A stretch of 64,000 nucleotides of DNA, from NCBI RefSeq assembly GCF_018398395.1, contig NZ_JAHCBF010000002.1:1-64000 (forward strand), written 5' to 3'. Below the pieces are notes generated by a model. That model was not told the DNA's origin, made no database searches, and worked only from the letters and a program-made list of their open reading frames with translations. Below are positions 1 through 7,937 of the stretch, piece by piece. Made by a program: the position numbers and the translations under genes. Each line of letters opens with the position of its first letter. Position 1 is the first letter of the stretch. This DNA comes from Croceicoccus gelatinilyticus. GTDB taxonomy: Bacteria > Pseudomonadota > Alphaproteobacteria > Sphingomonadales > Sphingomonadaceae.

Positions 1-1
1 A

Positions 2-109
2 GGTGGACGACTTTTACGCCGCCCGCAGCAGGACTATCCCGCCGCTACCGTGGTCGAATATTGCTCCGCCGTTCTCATCGAGGCGGGCGTCGCTGCCCAC
101 ATCAAATGA
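2..109 (+). pseudogene. possible remnant of an Ldh-family oxidoreductase N-terminus
   Basis: A plus-strand frame is open from the left edge and stops with TGA at 107-109. Its last residues include PAATVVEYCSAVLIEAGV, which resembles the first helix of malate/lactate dehydrogenase (Ldh_2) family proteins (pattern P-A-x-L-x-x-x-x-x-x-x-L-x-x-A-G-V). The similarity then stops abruptly where recognisable receptor sequence on the other strand begins. This suggests a recombination joint that cut both genes. Only about 35 codons are visible, so the assignment is weak and the frame may be noncoding. Confidence 0.2.
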
Positions 110-826
110 CAAAGACGCACGAATGCTTTGACTGCGGCTGTCATCGACATCTTTGCCGGTAGTGAGATTTTTGCCGTAGCCGCTTCGATCGCCGACCTTC
201 GCAGCAATCCGCGCTCGCACGCCTTCACCAAGGGGGCCGCCTACCGCGCCTTCGAGGGAAAGAGCATCGTAGTTGCCGAAGCCTGCACGGATGTAGCCTC
301 CAAGATAGTCTTCCGGCTTCCGGCTGATGACGTTGATCGATCCGCCCGTGGCGTTGCGTCCGTAGAGCGTTCCTTGCGGACCGCGCAGAACCTCCACGCG
401 CTCGACATCGAAGAATGTGCCGATCTGTGCGGCAGGCCGGCCGATATAAATCCCGTCGAGGTGGTAGGCGATCCGACCTTCCGCCCCCGGATTGATGGTG
501 TCGAAGCCAATGCCCCTGATTGCAAAGCGGGCCGAGCCCCCGAATACGCCGAGATCCACGTTAGGCACAGCCTCTGCCAGTCCCGTGATCGACACGATTT
601 GCCGGTCTTGTAAGCTGTCGCCCGAAAGCGCTGTGATCGACAGGGAGGTATCCTGCAGACTCTCTTCGCGCCGCTGCGCCGTAACCACGATCTCGTTGAG
701 ACCGCTGGGCGCAGAACGGCTCTGCGCCCGCTCATTCTCGTAATCGCTCTGAGCGTAAGCATGCCCTGACAGCAGCATGGCCAAACTGGTAGAAGCCAGT
801 GCGGTCGCTCCAATCCGCTTGATCAT
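14..826 (-). pseudogene. TonB-dependent receptor, truncated after the plug domain
   Basis: The product would be an outer-membrane active-transport receptor. A signal peptide covers residues 1-26 (ending GHAYAQ) and the plug domain about 45-170. The plug carries the signature RGPQGTLYGRNATGGSINV near residue 150. A good ribosome site (AGGAGAGGG) precedes the ATG. Family members are about 700-800 residues with a 22-strand barrel, but this frame stops at 270. The last 20 or so residues (after DVGSDARLD) do not look like barrel sequence, so the gene appears cut by a rearrangement near position 80 rather than by a simple point mutation. It probably once imported a substrate of the neighbouring aromatic/acyl pathway. 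The barrel might lie beyond the window if a frameshift is responsible. Confidence 0.75.
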
Positions 827-914
827 TACCCTCTCCTAAATTTGCCTTTTTTCGCGGCTCGTTCTGTTAAATCTATTCTGTAAAGTCCCATGCCGCGCGC
901 CCCGCGGTTACCTT

Positions 915-1448
915 TCAAACGGCCGGGGTCGCTGACACCAGCGTCACAGCTAAAACGCACGGCTTGTCGCCCTTCACACTCCAGCTGTGCACGGTGCCGC
1001 GCTGAACGAGCGCGTCTCCCCGCCTCAAGCGGATGGTCTCGGTGTCAAGCACCGCGTCGATCTCGCCTTCCAGGATGACGATGTAATCGATGGTGTCCGT
1101 TTTATGGCGCAGCGGATCGCTTGATCCGTCGTCATGCGCTCCACCCGCCGCAACGGAATCAAATGCAGTGGAGACGTCGACTTTATCGAGCCAGTCACCG
1201 TCCGGCGGAAATTCAACGATCCGAAAAATTGACCCGCCCGTCATCGGCTCCAGTCGCACCGGACGATTAACAGCATCATCTGTCCCACTATTGTCCGCTG
1301 GGGAACTAACAGTCTCCCAAAGGTCGGTAAGAACCAGACCCGGCATCGAGTCCATCTCTTTCACTTGCCCGTTTTTGTCATCGAAAATGACAGTCGACCG
1401 GCCGTTTTCATCATGGCCCGTAACGACCCGCCTGATGCTCCAAACCAT
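915..1448 (-). CDS. cupin-domain protein
   Basis: A 177-residue protein with one double-stranded beta-helix (cupin_2) domain in its C-terminal half. The signature runs as GEIDAVLDTETIRLRRGDALVQ followed by QRGTVHSWSVKGD, giving the usual glycine, RRGD and H-x-W positions. The ATG at 1448 was chosen because GGAGGGG lies just upstream. A longer reading to 1643 would run through the divergent promoter region of the Rieske gene. Proteins of this kind next to ring-cleavage or oxygenase genes often bind a small carboxylate or metal, but the substrate is unknown. It is divergently transcribed from the Rieske oxygenase, so the 1449-1596 gap probably holds both promoters. Confidence 0.8.
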   Translation of the reverse strand: MVWSIRRVVTGHDENGRSTVIFDDKNGQVKEMDSMPGLVLTDLWETVSSPADNSGTDDAVNRPVRLEPMTGGSIFRIVEFPPDGDWLDKVDVSTAFDSVAAGGAHDDGSSDPLRHKTDTIDYIVILEGEIDAVLDTETIRLRRGDALVQRGTVHSWSVKGDKPCVLAVTLVSATPAV

Positions 1449-1596
1449 CGTGGCCCCTCCATTGTTGCCATTTCGATAGGTTACAAAATTGAACTGTGCA
1501 ACGGTTTTTTTGAACAAGCGTTCAATTATATTGATCAATTGGTCTGCAGGCGCTAATGCTCCGGGAACAAGACAAGACAAGGCGGAGAGCAGCCCC

Positions 1597-2682
1597 ATGA
1601 ATTTCCTGCACAACAGCTGGTATTGCGTTGGATGGTCACTCAATCACGGCGACGGACCTGTCGGGATCAAGCTGCTTAATCGTGAACTGGTTCTGTTTCG
1701 GAGGTCTGACGGCACAATCGCCTGCATCGATGGCATATGCCCACACCGTTTCGCGCCATTATCGCGCGGCGAGGTTTGCAACGACGTGATTCAGTGCGGT
1801 TATCACGGGCTGGAATTCGATGGCGAAGGCCGCTGCGTGCGCAACCCTCATGGCAGCGGGACGATCGCGCCGAATGCGCATTTGAACTCATACCCGGTCG
1901 TCGAGAAGAGCGGGGCCATCTGGGTCTGGATGGGCGGAAAGGGCGCTGCCGATCCTGCCGAAATTCCAGAATTCGATTTCGTTCACGATCGCAAGAATTG
2001 GGCCGGGGCGACAGGTTACCTCAAGATCGATGCGAACTATCAGCTACTGATCGATAACCTTCTCGATCTGACGCACGCCACCTATATCCATGCCAATACG
2101 GTCGGCGTCGGTACGGACAAGTGGGAGGGTGAAACCCGGATCGACTATGACTTTAGCGCTAGTGGGAAGGTCATCAATTCCGATTATATATGGCGCAACA
2201 GCCCGCCCACCCCGCTACTTCGCGAATTTTCGGAAAGGTCCGCTGGCGACATCCATGTGCCCATGCGGCTTTACCTAGCCTCCAGCCTGATCCTCAACAT
2301 TGCCATGTGCGACAGGGGCGCCCCACCCGAAACGGGAGACCAGATGCCGAGCGCGCACCTGTTGGCTCCCGAGACTGAAAACACTACCCACTACTTCTAC
2401 GCGATTGCACGTGACGATAAGCTGGACGACGCTGAAATCACTGCGCGTATGATCAAACTGGTCGAACAGGCTTTTGTCGATGAAGACGCTCCGATGATCG
2501 AAGACATCGCTGAGATCATGGACAACCGCGAATTCTTCGCAATGCGTCCACTCATTTTGGAGACGGACAAAGCAGCCATCCACGCGAGGCGCACTCTGGC
2601 AAAGTTGATCCGAAACGAATTAGACAATACCGCATCGCCCACCGATGGCGCTGCTCAAAAAAAGGTTGAAGAAAGTGCTTGA
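1597..2682 (+). CDS. Rieske [2Fe-2S] aromatic oxygenase / O-demethylase alpha subunit (VanA-like)
   Basis: This 361-residue protein is the terminal oxygenase of a two-component Rieske non-heme iron system. The Rieske cluster ligands are C48 and H50 (ICPHRFAPL) and C67 and H70 (CGYHGLEF). The mononuclear-iron motif DNLLDLTHATYIH gives D157, H160 and H165. Length and layout match the vanillate O-demethylase / dicamba demethylase branch rather than ring-hydroxylating dioxygenases with a beta subunit. The ATG at 1597 follows GGCGGAG; a longer frame back to 1489 lacks homology. No ferredoxin or reductase is encoded nearby, so electrons must come from a partner elsewhere. It is the first gene of a run continuing into tetR, the FAH hydrolase and the SDR. 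The exact substrate cannot be read from sequence. Confidence 0.88.
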   Translation: MNFLHNSWYCVGWSLNHGDGPVGIKLLNRELVLFRRSDGTIACIDGICPHRFAPLSRGEVCNDVIQCGYHGLEFDGEGRCVRNPHGSGTIAPNAHLNSYPVVEKSGAIWVWMGGKGAADPAEIPEFDFVHDRKNWAGATGYLKIDANYQLLIDNLLDLTHATYIHANTVGVGTDKWEGETRIDYDFSASGKVINSDYIWRNSPPTPLLREFSERSAGDIHVPMRLYLASSLILNIAMCDRGAPPETGDQMPSAHLLAPETENTTHYFYAIARDDKLDDAEITARMIKLVEQAFVDEDAPMIEDIAEIMDNREFFAMRPLILETDKAAIHARRTLAKLIRNELDNTASPTDGAAQKKVEESA

Positions 2683-2709
2683 GCCGATGATGATCGAGGC
2701 AGAACGGCT

Positions 2710-3363
2710 ATGAGCGGAGCACGTAAGCGCAGCGGCGCCGAAGAAAGCACGCAGGAACGGATTTTAAACGCCGCCGAACAACTTTTCGCCTATTCAGGCT
2801 TGGACGGCACATCAGTCCGCCAGATCGCCGACAAGGCTGATGTCCAAGTCGGACTCATCAACTATTATTTCGGCAGCAAGGAAGGTCTGTACAGGGCCGT
2901 TTTCACGACACGCGCGCCAGTGGTCGTAGAAGAACGACGCATCGGCCTTCGCATGGCTGCGCTGGAAAAAGATCCGCACCGCAGGCTCGAGTTGATTGTG
3001 AAAGCGATCATAGTGCCGATGCTGAACATGCGCTCGCGCGACGGCTCCAACCATTTCAGCCAGCTTCTGGCTCGCGAACCGCGCGATCCCCGCTCTGTTG
3101 AGCGGGGAATCATTGCCGAGATTTTCGATCCGATCGCTCTAGAGATCATCGAAAGCCTCAAAGAGATCTGGCCCGATCGATCGGATGCAGAAGTGCACTG
3201 GGCCTACCAAATGATCATTGGTGTCATGATGTACATAATGTCTGACCACGGCCGGATTTCGCGCCTTAGTGGAGGTGCGGCCGATCCCAAAAATGCTGAT
3301 GAAACACTCCGAATTATCCTGCCGCTTGTGATGCAGGGAATTGAGGGAAAACCGACCGGCTAG
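2710..3363 (+). CDS. TetR/AcrR family transcriptional regulator
   Basis: A 217-residue regulator. The N-terminal helix-turn-helix spans about residues 15-60, with the typical pattern RILNAAEQLFAYSGLDGTSV followed by RQIADKADVQVGLINYYFGS and KEGLYRAVF. The C-terminal ligand domain (about 85-200) resembles the CecR/DUF1956-type dimerisation domain. The gene starts 27 bases after the Rieske gene and is followed 40 bases later by the hydrolase, so it probably autoregulates this catabolic run through a promoter ahead of the Rieske gene. Its effector may be a CoA thioester or an aromatic intermediate, but that is inference. Wobble positions are AT-richer than in genes beyond 5.1 kb. Confidence 0.9.
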   Translation: MSGARKRSGAEESTQERILNAAEQLFAYSGLDGTSVRQIADKADVQVGLINYYFGSKEGLYRAVFTTRAPVVVEERRIGLRMAALEKDPHRRLELIVKAIIVPMLNMRSRDGSNHFSQLLAREPRDPRSVERGIIAEIFDPIALEIIESLKEIWPDRSDAEVHWAYQMIIGVMMYIMSDHGRISRLSGGAADPKNADETLRIILPLVMQGIEGKPTG

Positions 3364-3403
3364 ACCCGCAGCTCATTGGCTGCCACGCAACTGGAGACCA
3401 GCT

Positions 3404-4333
3404 ATGAAATTCGTAACTTACGACGCGGGCGAAGGCCCCGTCGTCGGAGCCATTGTCGTGTCCGGCATCCTGGACCTTGGCGCAGAGGCCGCCAGACAGG
3501 GTACTGAGGCACCGACCTCTATGCAGTCTCTGATCGAAGGTGGCCGAACGTCCCTCGACCAAGTTCAACAGCTTGTAGACGGCTACGACCCCGCCAATTG
3601 TCGGAATAGGGACAGCGTCCACTTGCTCGCTCCCCTGCCACGGCCAGTACGGTTTCGCGATTGCTGTCTTTTCTTGGAGCATCTCGAGAAATCGTTCGGC
3701 TTGATCAGCCAAAAGCTTGATCCTGAGTACAGGCAGCAAGTTGTCTATTACAACGGCGACAACGTTCATGTGTTCGGAGACAATGATGTCATAAATTGGC
3801 CCAGCAACTCGCACGAGATGGATTACGAACTCGAATGGGCGATAGTGATAGGCAAGGGGGGCGCCGACATTCCGCGCGAACGCGCACGGGATCACATCTT
3901 CGGATACACGATCCTGAACGATTGGTCGGCACGCGACGTTCAGATCCCGTTTATGAGATGTGGACTTGGGCCTGCTGCGGGGAAGGACTTTGCCAACAGC
4001 TTTGGCCCATGCATCGTCACCCCTGACGAGTTCGACAATCCCTACAATCTTGAAATGACCGCCCGCGTGAATGGCAAGCTTTGGTCTCAAGGCAATACTG
4101 CCTCGATGCATTGGAGCTTCGAGGATGCCATCGCGAAGTTGAGCGTTGACCGCCCCCTAGTGCCTGGCGAAATTCTGGGGTCCGGGACGGTGCTGGATGG
4201 TTGTGGCTTTGAGCTCGGACGCAGACTTCGTGACGGGGACCGGGTCGAACTTTCGGTCGAGGGTATCGGCACGCTCACCAATCTCGTCCGGATGTATTCC
4301 GCGCAAAACGACGATGCACACCATGAATCTTGA
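3404..4333 (+). CDS. fumarylacetoacetate hydrolase (FAH) family protein
   Basis: A 309-residue FAH-fold enzyme. The family metal-binding pattern is visible as DYELEWAIVIGKGG (two acidic ligands) and then HIFGYTILNDWSARDVQ, followed by GPAAGKDFANSFGPCIV, which is the usual substrate-loop segment. Relatives hydrolyse fumarylacetoacetate, acylpyruvates or 2-hydroxyhepta-2,4-diene-1,7-dioate, or tautomerise and decarboxylate meta-cleavage products. Which of these applies is not decidable here. The ATG at 3404 follows CTGGAGACC. The 3' end overlaps the SDR start by about 11-20 bases, implying translational coupling. Beside a Rieske oxygenase and an SDR it fits the lower part of an aromatic degradation route. 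Confidence 0.87.
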   Translation: MKFVTYDAGEGPVVGAIVVSGILDLGAEAARQGTEAPTSMQSLIEGGRTSLDQVQQLVDGYDPANCRNRDSVHLLAPLPRPVRFRDCCLFLEHLEKSFGLISQKLDPEYRQQVVYYNGDNVHVFGDNDVINWPSNSHEMDYELEWAIVIGKGGADIPRERARDHIFGYTILNDWSARDVQIPFMRCGLGPAAGKDFANSFGPCIVTPDEFDNPYNLEMTARVNGKLWSQGNTASMHWSFEDAIAKLSVDRPLVPGEILGSGTVLDGCGFELGRRLRDGDRVELSVEGIGTLTNLVRMYSAQNDDAHHES

Positions 4334-5078
4334 CGTTGATCTAAGAGGGAAGACCGCGCTCGTAACCGGTGCATCCAGCGGGCTAGGTGTGCATTTCGCG
4401 GGTGTTCTGGCGAATGCCGGCGCAAAAATCATCCTGGCTGCGCGCAGTAGGGCCAAATTGGAAGCCGTGTCTTCCAGGATCATTTCCGCAGGAGGTGAGG
4501 CCGAAGCAATTCCCCTGGACGTGTCGAGCCCTGAAAGCGTCAACATGATCGCACCATATATGGAACACGTCGACATTGTGGTGAACAATGCCGGGATCGT
4601 CCGTGAGGCCACGCTGCTGGATATGTCCGAAGACGACTGGGACGCGGTTCTCGATACGAACGCGAAAGGAATTTTCCTGACGACCCAATTGGCGGCGCGC
4701 GCAATGAAGGCACATGGGCGTGGCGGATCGATTATCAACGTAGCCTCGATCTTGGCGCTGCGTCAGGCCGGCATGGTGACTTCTTATGCTGCCTCGAAAG
4801 CTGCAGCGATACAGCTCACCAAGACATCCGCACTCGAACTGGCGCGTTATGGCATACGCGTAAACGCGCTTGCCCCAGGATATTTCGACACCGAACTCAA
4901 TGCAGACTTTTTTCAGAGCGAGAACGGGCGCGCCCTGATCAAACGCATTCCCCAGCGCCGGTTGGGCAGACCGGAGGATCTTGACGGTCCGCTGCTGCTG
5001 CTGGCATCGGACGCATCCGCCTACATGACCGGATCGGTGATCGAAGTCGACGGCGGTCATCTGGTAGGCTCGCTTTGA
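4323..5078 (+). CDS. SDR family NAD(P)-dependent oxidoreductase
   Basis: A classical 251-residue short-chain dehydrogenase. The cofactor motif TGASSGLG is at residues 15-22, NNAG at 88-91, and the catalytic Ser142, Tyr155 and Lys159 are in VASILALRQ and SYAASKAA. The C-terminal segment ASDASAYMTGSVIEVDGGH is typical of the 3-oxoacyl-ACP reductase-like (FabG-like) subgroup. An ATG nine bases upstream (4314) is an alternative start. Both overlap the end of the FAH gene. The stop codon TGA overlaps a TTG start of the next gene. It probably oxidises or reduces a hydroxyl/keto group of the pathway intermediate. Confidence 0.9.
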   Translation: MNLDVDLRGKTALVTGASSGLGVHFAGVLANAGAKIILAARSRAKLEAVSSRIISAGGEAEAIPLDVSSPESVNMIAPYMEHVDIVVNNAGIVREATLLDMSEDDWDAVLDTNAKGIFLTTQLAARAMKAHGRGGSIINVASILALRQAGMVTSYAASKAAAIQLTKTSALELARYGIRVNALAPGYFDTELNADFFQSENGRALIKRIPQRRLGRPEDLDGPLLLLASDASAYMTGSVIEVDGGHLVGSL

Positions 5079-6271
5079 TCGCCGTTCCCGACCGCGCGCT
5101 TGAAATCGGCGCGCGGGTAGAGAAATTCGTCCGCGAAGTCGTCATTCCTTACGAAAAGGATGACCGGCGCGACCACCACGGCGCGCCGCTGGACGAAATG
5201 GTCAACGAGATGCGCGAAAAGGCCCGCGCCGCCGGCGTGATGACGCCGCACATCCTCGACGACGGTTCTCACCTCACGCAGGTCGAGACGGCATATGTCC
5301 TGATCAAGTCCGGCCTGTCGCCGCTGGGCCCGCTGGCCTGCAACACGATGGCACCGGACGAAGGCAACATGTACCTACTGGGCCATGTCGGTTCGCCCGA
5401 ACTGAAGGACCGATTCCTGAAGGACATGGTTTCGGGCCACGCCCGCAGCGCATTCTTCATGACCGAACCTGCCGAATGGGGCGGTGCGGGTTCCGACCCG
5501 TCGATGATGAAGTCGACTTGCCGCAAGGACGGCAATCACTGGGTCATCAACGGCAAGAAGACCTTCATCACCGGCGCAGACGGCGCCAAGGTCGGCATCG
5601 TCATGGCTGCGTCCGAGGAAGAGGATTCCAAGGGCGGCGCATGCATGTTCCTGGTCGACCTGCCCGATCCGGCGATCAAGATCGTGGACGTGCCGAACAC
5701 CATCGACAACTCGATGCCCGGCAGCCATGCCACCATCGATATCGAAAACCTGCGCGTTCCCGCAGATCAGCTGCTGGGCCAGCCGGGCGAAGGGTTCAAG
5801 TACGCCCAGATCCGCCTCTCGCCTGCACGCCTGTCGCACTGCATGCGCTGGCTGGGCTGCTGCATCCGCGCGCAGGAAATCGCCACCGACTACGCCTGCC
5901 GCCGCGAGGCGTTCCGCAAGACGCTGATCGATCACGAGGGCGTGGGCTTCATGCTTGCGCAGAACAAGATCGACATCCAGCAGGCCGAACTGATGATCTA
6001 CTGGTGTGCCAGCGTTCTGGACACCGGCGATCTGGGCACGACCGAAAGCTCCATGGCCAAGGTCGCCGTGTCTGAAGCGCTGATGCGCATTGCCGACAAC
6101 TGCGTGCAGGTCATGGGCGGCACCGGCGTGACCGACAAGACCGTGGTCGAGCAGATCTTCCGCGAAGTGCGCGCCTTCCGTATCTACGACGGCCCGACCG
6201 AAGTCCACAAATGGTCGCTCGCCAAGAAGATCAAGCGCGCATGGCGCGATGCGCAGGCCCAAGATGGCTGA
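5075..6271 (+). CDS. acyl-CoA dehydrogenase family protein
   Basis: A 398-residue flavoprotein that oxidises an acyl-CoA to the 2-enoyl-CoA, passing electrons to ETF. Visible motifs are FFMTEPAEWGGAGSDPSMM (FAD/substrate loop), GKKTFITGAD, and the C-terminal QVMGGTGVTDKTVVEQIFRE with RIYDGPTEVHKWSLAKKI. The Y-D-G-P-T-E-V-H form is typical of the ACAD10/11-like branch. The apparent start is TTG at 5075, overlapping the SDR stop as TTGA. No ATG is better placed. From this gene onward wobble positions become markedly GC-richer. It overlaps the phosphotransferase gene, an association seen in ACAD10-type systems. Confidence 0.88.
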   Translation: MIAVPDRALEIGARVEKFVREVVIPYEKDDRRDHHGAPLDEMVNEMREKARAAGVMTPHILDDGSHLTQVETAYVLIKSGLSPLGPLACNTMAPDEGNMYLLGHVGSPELKDRFLKDMVSGHARSAFFMTEPAEWGGAGSDPSMMKSTCRKDGNHWVINGKKTFITGADGAKVGIVMAASEEEDSKGGACMFLVDLPDPAIKIVDVPNTIDNSMPGSHATIDIENLRVPADQLLGQPGEGFKYAQIRLSPARLSHCMRWLGCCIRAQEIATDYACRREAFRKTLIDHEGVGFMLAQNKIDIQQAELMIYWCASVLDTGDLGTTESSMAKVAVSEALMRIADNCVQVMGGTGVTDKTVVEQIFREVRAFRIYDGPTEVHKWSLAKKIKRAWRDAQAQDG

Positions 6272-7331
6272 GACGATTGCAGAGGCCAACACCGGCACCA
6301 CGCCGGTGCGCGAAGGTTACGAGGTCGATCTGGGCCGCCTGAGCACGTGGATGGAAGCCAATGTCGAAGGCTTTTCCGGGCCGCTGACGATCGAGCAGTT
6401 CAAGGGCGGCCAGTCGAACCCGACCTACAAGCTGACGACGCCGGACGCGAAATACGTCCTGCGCCGCAAGCCGCCGGGCGAACTGCTGAAAGGCGCGCAC
6501 GCGGTGGAGCGTGAGGCCAAGGTCATGACCGGACTCGGCAAGGCGGGCTTCCCCGTGCCCAAGGTCTACGGCATCTGCACCGATGACGATGTCATCGGCA
6601 CATGGTTCTTCGTGATGGACATGGTCGAAGGCCGCATCTTCTGGGACGCGACGTTCCCCGAGGTCACCCGCGAGGACCGTCCTGCCTATTTCGACGCCAT
6701 GAACAAGGTCATGGCGGACCTCCACAAGGTCGATTACGAGGCTGTCGGCCTTGGCGACTATGGCAAGCCCGGAAACTACTTCGCGCGCCAGATCGGCCGC
6801 TGGTCCAAGCAGTACCTCGCCGACGAGGAAGCAGGCCGTAACGACGACATGGACCGCCTTGTCGCATGGCTGCCCGAGAACATTCCGGCCGGTGACGAGA
6901 CCACCGTCGTCCACGGCGACATGCGCTGCGACAACATGATCTTCCACCCGACAGAACCGCGCGTTCTGGCGGTGCTGGACTGGGAACTGTCGACGCTGGG
7001 CCATCCGCTGGCGGACTTCGCCTATCACGCGATGATGTACCACATGCCGCCCGACATCGTGGCGGGGCTGGAAGGCGCGGACCTGAAGGCACTGAACATC
7101 CCGAGCGAGGACGAATACGTCGCCGCCTATTGCGAGCGCATGGGACGCGAGAGCATCCCCAACTGGGACTTCTACGTCGCCTTCCAGTTCTTCCGGCTGG
7201 CCGCGATCTTCCACGGCATCAAGGGCCGCGTAATCCGCGGCACGGCTGCCAATGCGCAGGCGAAGGAACGGGCCGAGGCCTTCCCCCGCCTCGCCCGATT
7301 GGCGGCAGAGGCGATGGATCGCTGCTCCTGA
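6264..7331 (+). CDS. aminoglycoside phosphotransferase-fold kinase (ACAD10-like)
   Basis: A 355-residue protein of the APH/choline kinase fold. The kinase motifs are VVHGDMRCDNMIFHP (catalytic HGD..xxN) and AVLDWELSTLGHPLADFAY (metal-binding DWE), with an N-terminal nucleotide-binding lobe carrying FKGGQSNPTYKL. Stand-alone members next to acyl-CoA dehydrogenases correspond to the two halves of ACAD10/ACAD11 in animals, which phosphorylate 4-hydroxyacyl-CoAs before dehydrogenation and elimination. The same coupling with the upstream gene is a reasonable inference. The ATG at 6264 overlaps the dehydrogenase stop; a start at 6249 is also possible. A strong terminator follows five bases after the stop. 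Confidence 0.88.
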   Translation: MAETIAEANTGTTPVREGYEVDLGRLSTWMEANVEGFSGPLTIEQFKGGQSNPTYKLTTPDAKYVLRRKPPGELLKGAHAVEREAKVMTGLGKAGFPVPKVYGICTDDDVIGTWFFVMDMVEGRIFWDATFPEVTREDRPAYFDAMNKVMADLHKVDYEAVGLGDYGKPGNYFARQIGRWSKQYLADEEAGRNDDMDRLVAWLPENIPAGDETTVVHGDMRCDNMIFHPTEPRVLAVLDWELSTLGHPLADFAYHAMMYHMPPDIVAGLEGADLKALNIPSEDEYVAAYCERMGRESIPNWDFYVAFQFFRLAAIFHGIKGRVIRGTAANAQAKERAEAFPRLARLAAEAMDRCS

Positions 7332-7336
7332 TACGA

Positions 7337-7367
7337 AAAGAGCCGCCGGTCACCCCGGCGGCTCTTT
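7337..7367. terminator. bidirectional intrinsic terminator
   Basis: A perfect 13-bp stem (AAAGAGCCGCCGG / CCGGCGGCTCTTT) with a 5-base loop. It carries an A-run on the left arm and a T-run on the right, so it can stop transcription from both directions. It separates the convergent phosphotransferase gene and the VOC gene that ends the minus-strand operon. Confidence 0.93.
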
Positions 7368-7389
7368 CATTTTCAGCCTAGCGGCCTGA

Positions 7390-7926
7390 TCAGCCGAGCT
7401 TGCGAACCGGGTCGCTGCCGTCCCAGTTCACCGAAGCTTCCTTGATCATCGCGAACAGTTCGGGGCCGCCGGCGCCAAGCTGAACGAATTCGACGATACC
7501 GCCTGCGCCGAAGCCAGGATCGGCGTAAATGACGTAACCATCTTCACCTACCTTGCCTTCGACCACGATCGTCGCGCCTGCCGCTTCCACGGCCTTGCGA
7601 GCGTCCTCGATGTCGTCGACCACCTGGCAGACGTGGTGCAGCCTGTCGTGCACCTTGTATTTGCCGGTGTAGTGGGCTGGCGCATCGTTTTCGGGACGCA
7701 CCAGTTCCACCTGAATGTCGCCCCAATAGGCGATGGCGACGGTGAAGACCGCGTCGGTCGGCTGACCCAGACAGGTCATGTCGCCCAGCCGGATATTCTC
7801 CAGCATGTAGAACGGGCCGACGCCCATCGTCTCGGTCCAGTACTTGACCGCGGCGTCGAAATCCTCGGGCAGGTAGGCCTGCTGCATGATCGGACCGAGA
7901 TCGGCGATCGAGTTTGCTGTCGGCAT
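7390..7926 (-). CDS. VOC family protein, methylmalonyl-CoA epimerase-like
   Basis: A 178-residue glyoxalase-fold protein with two beta-alpha-beta-beta-beta modules. Segments such as QQAYLPEDFDAAVKYWTETM, RLHHVCQVVDD (metal-ligand histidine region) and GGIVEFVQL (glutamate ligand) match the methylmalonyl-CoA epimerase / lactoylglutathione-lyase branch. It is the last gene of a seven-gene minus-strand operon, 11 bases after the E2 gene, and is followed by a strong terminator. Because the operon is predicted to end in release of propionyl-CoA or a similar unit, an epimerase acting on a branched acyl-CoA would fit. That role is inference. Confidence 0.8.
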   Translation of the reverse strand: MPTANSIADLGPIMQQAYLPEDFDAAVKYWTETMGVGPFYMLENIRLGDMTCLGQPTDAVFTVAIAYWGDIQVELVRPENDAPAHYTGKYKVHDRLHHVCQVVDDIEDARKAVEAAGATIVVEGKVGEDGYVIYADPGFGAGGIVEFVQLGAGGPELFAMIKEASVNWDGSDPVRKLG

Positions 7927-7937
7927 GGCAGCCTCCC

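Noticed and set aside
241-813. Long second frame on the minus strand over the receptor gene
   Set aside because: Shadow frame: Arg/Ser-rich translation without family features, overlapping a recognised receptor frame with signal peptide and plug motifs.
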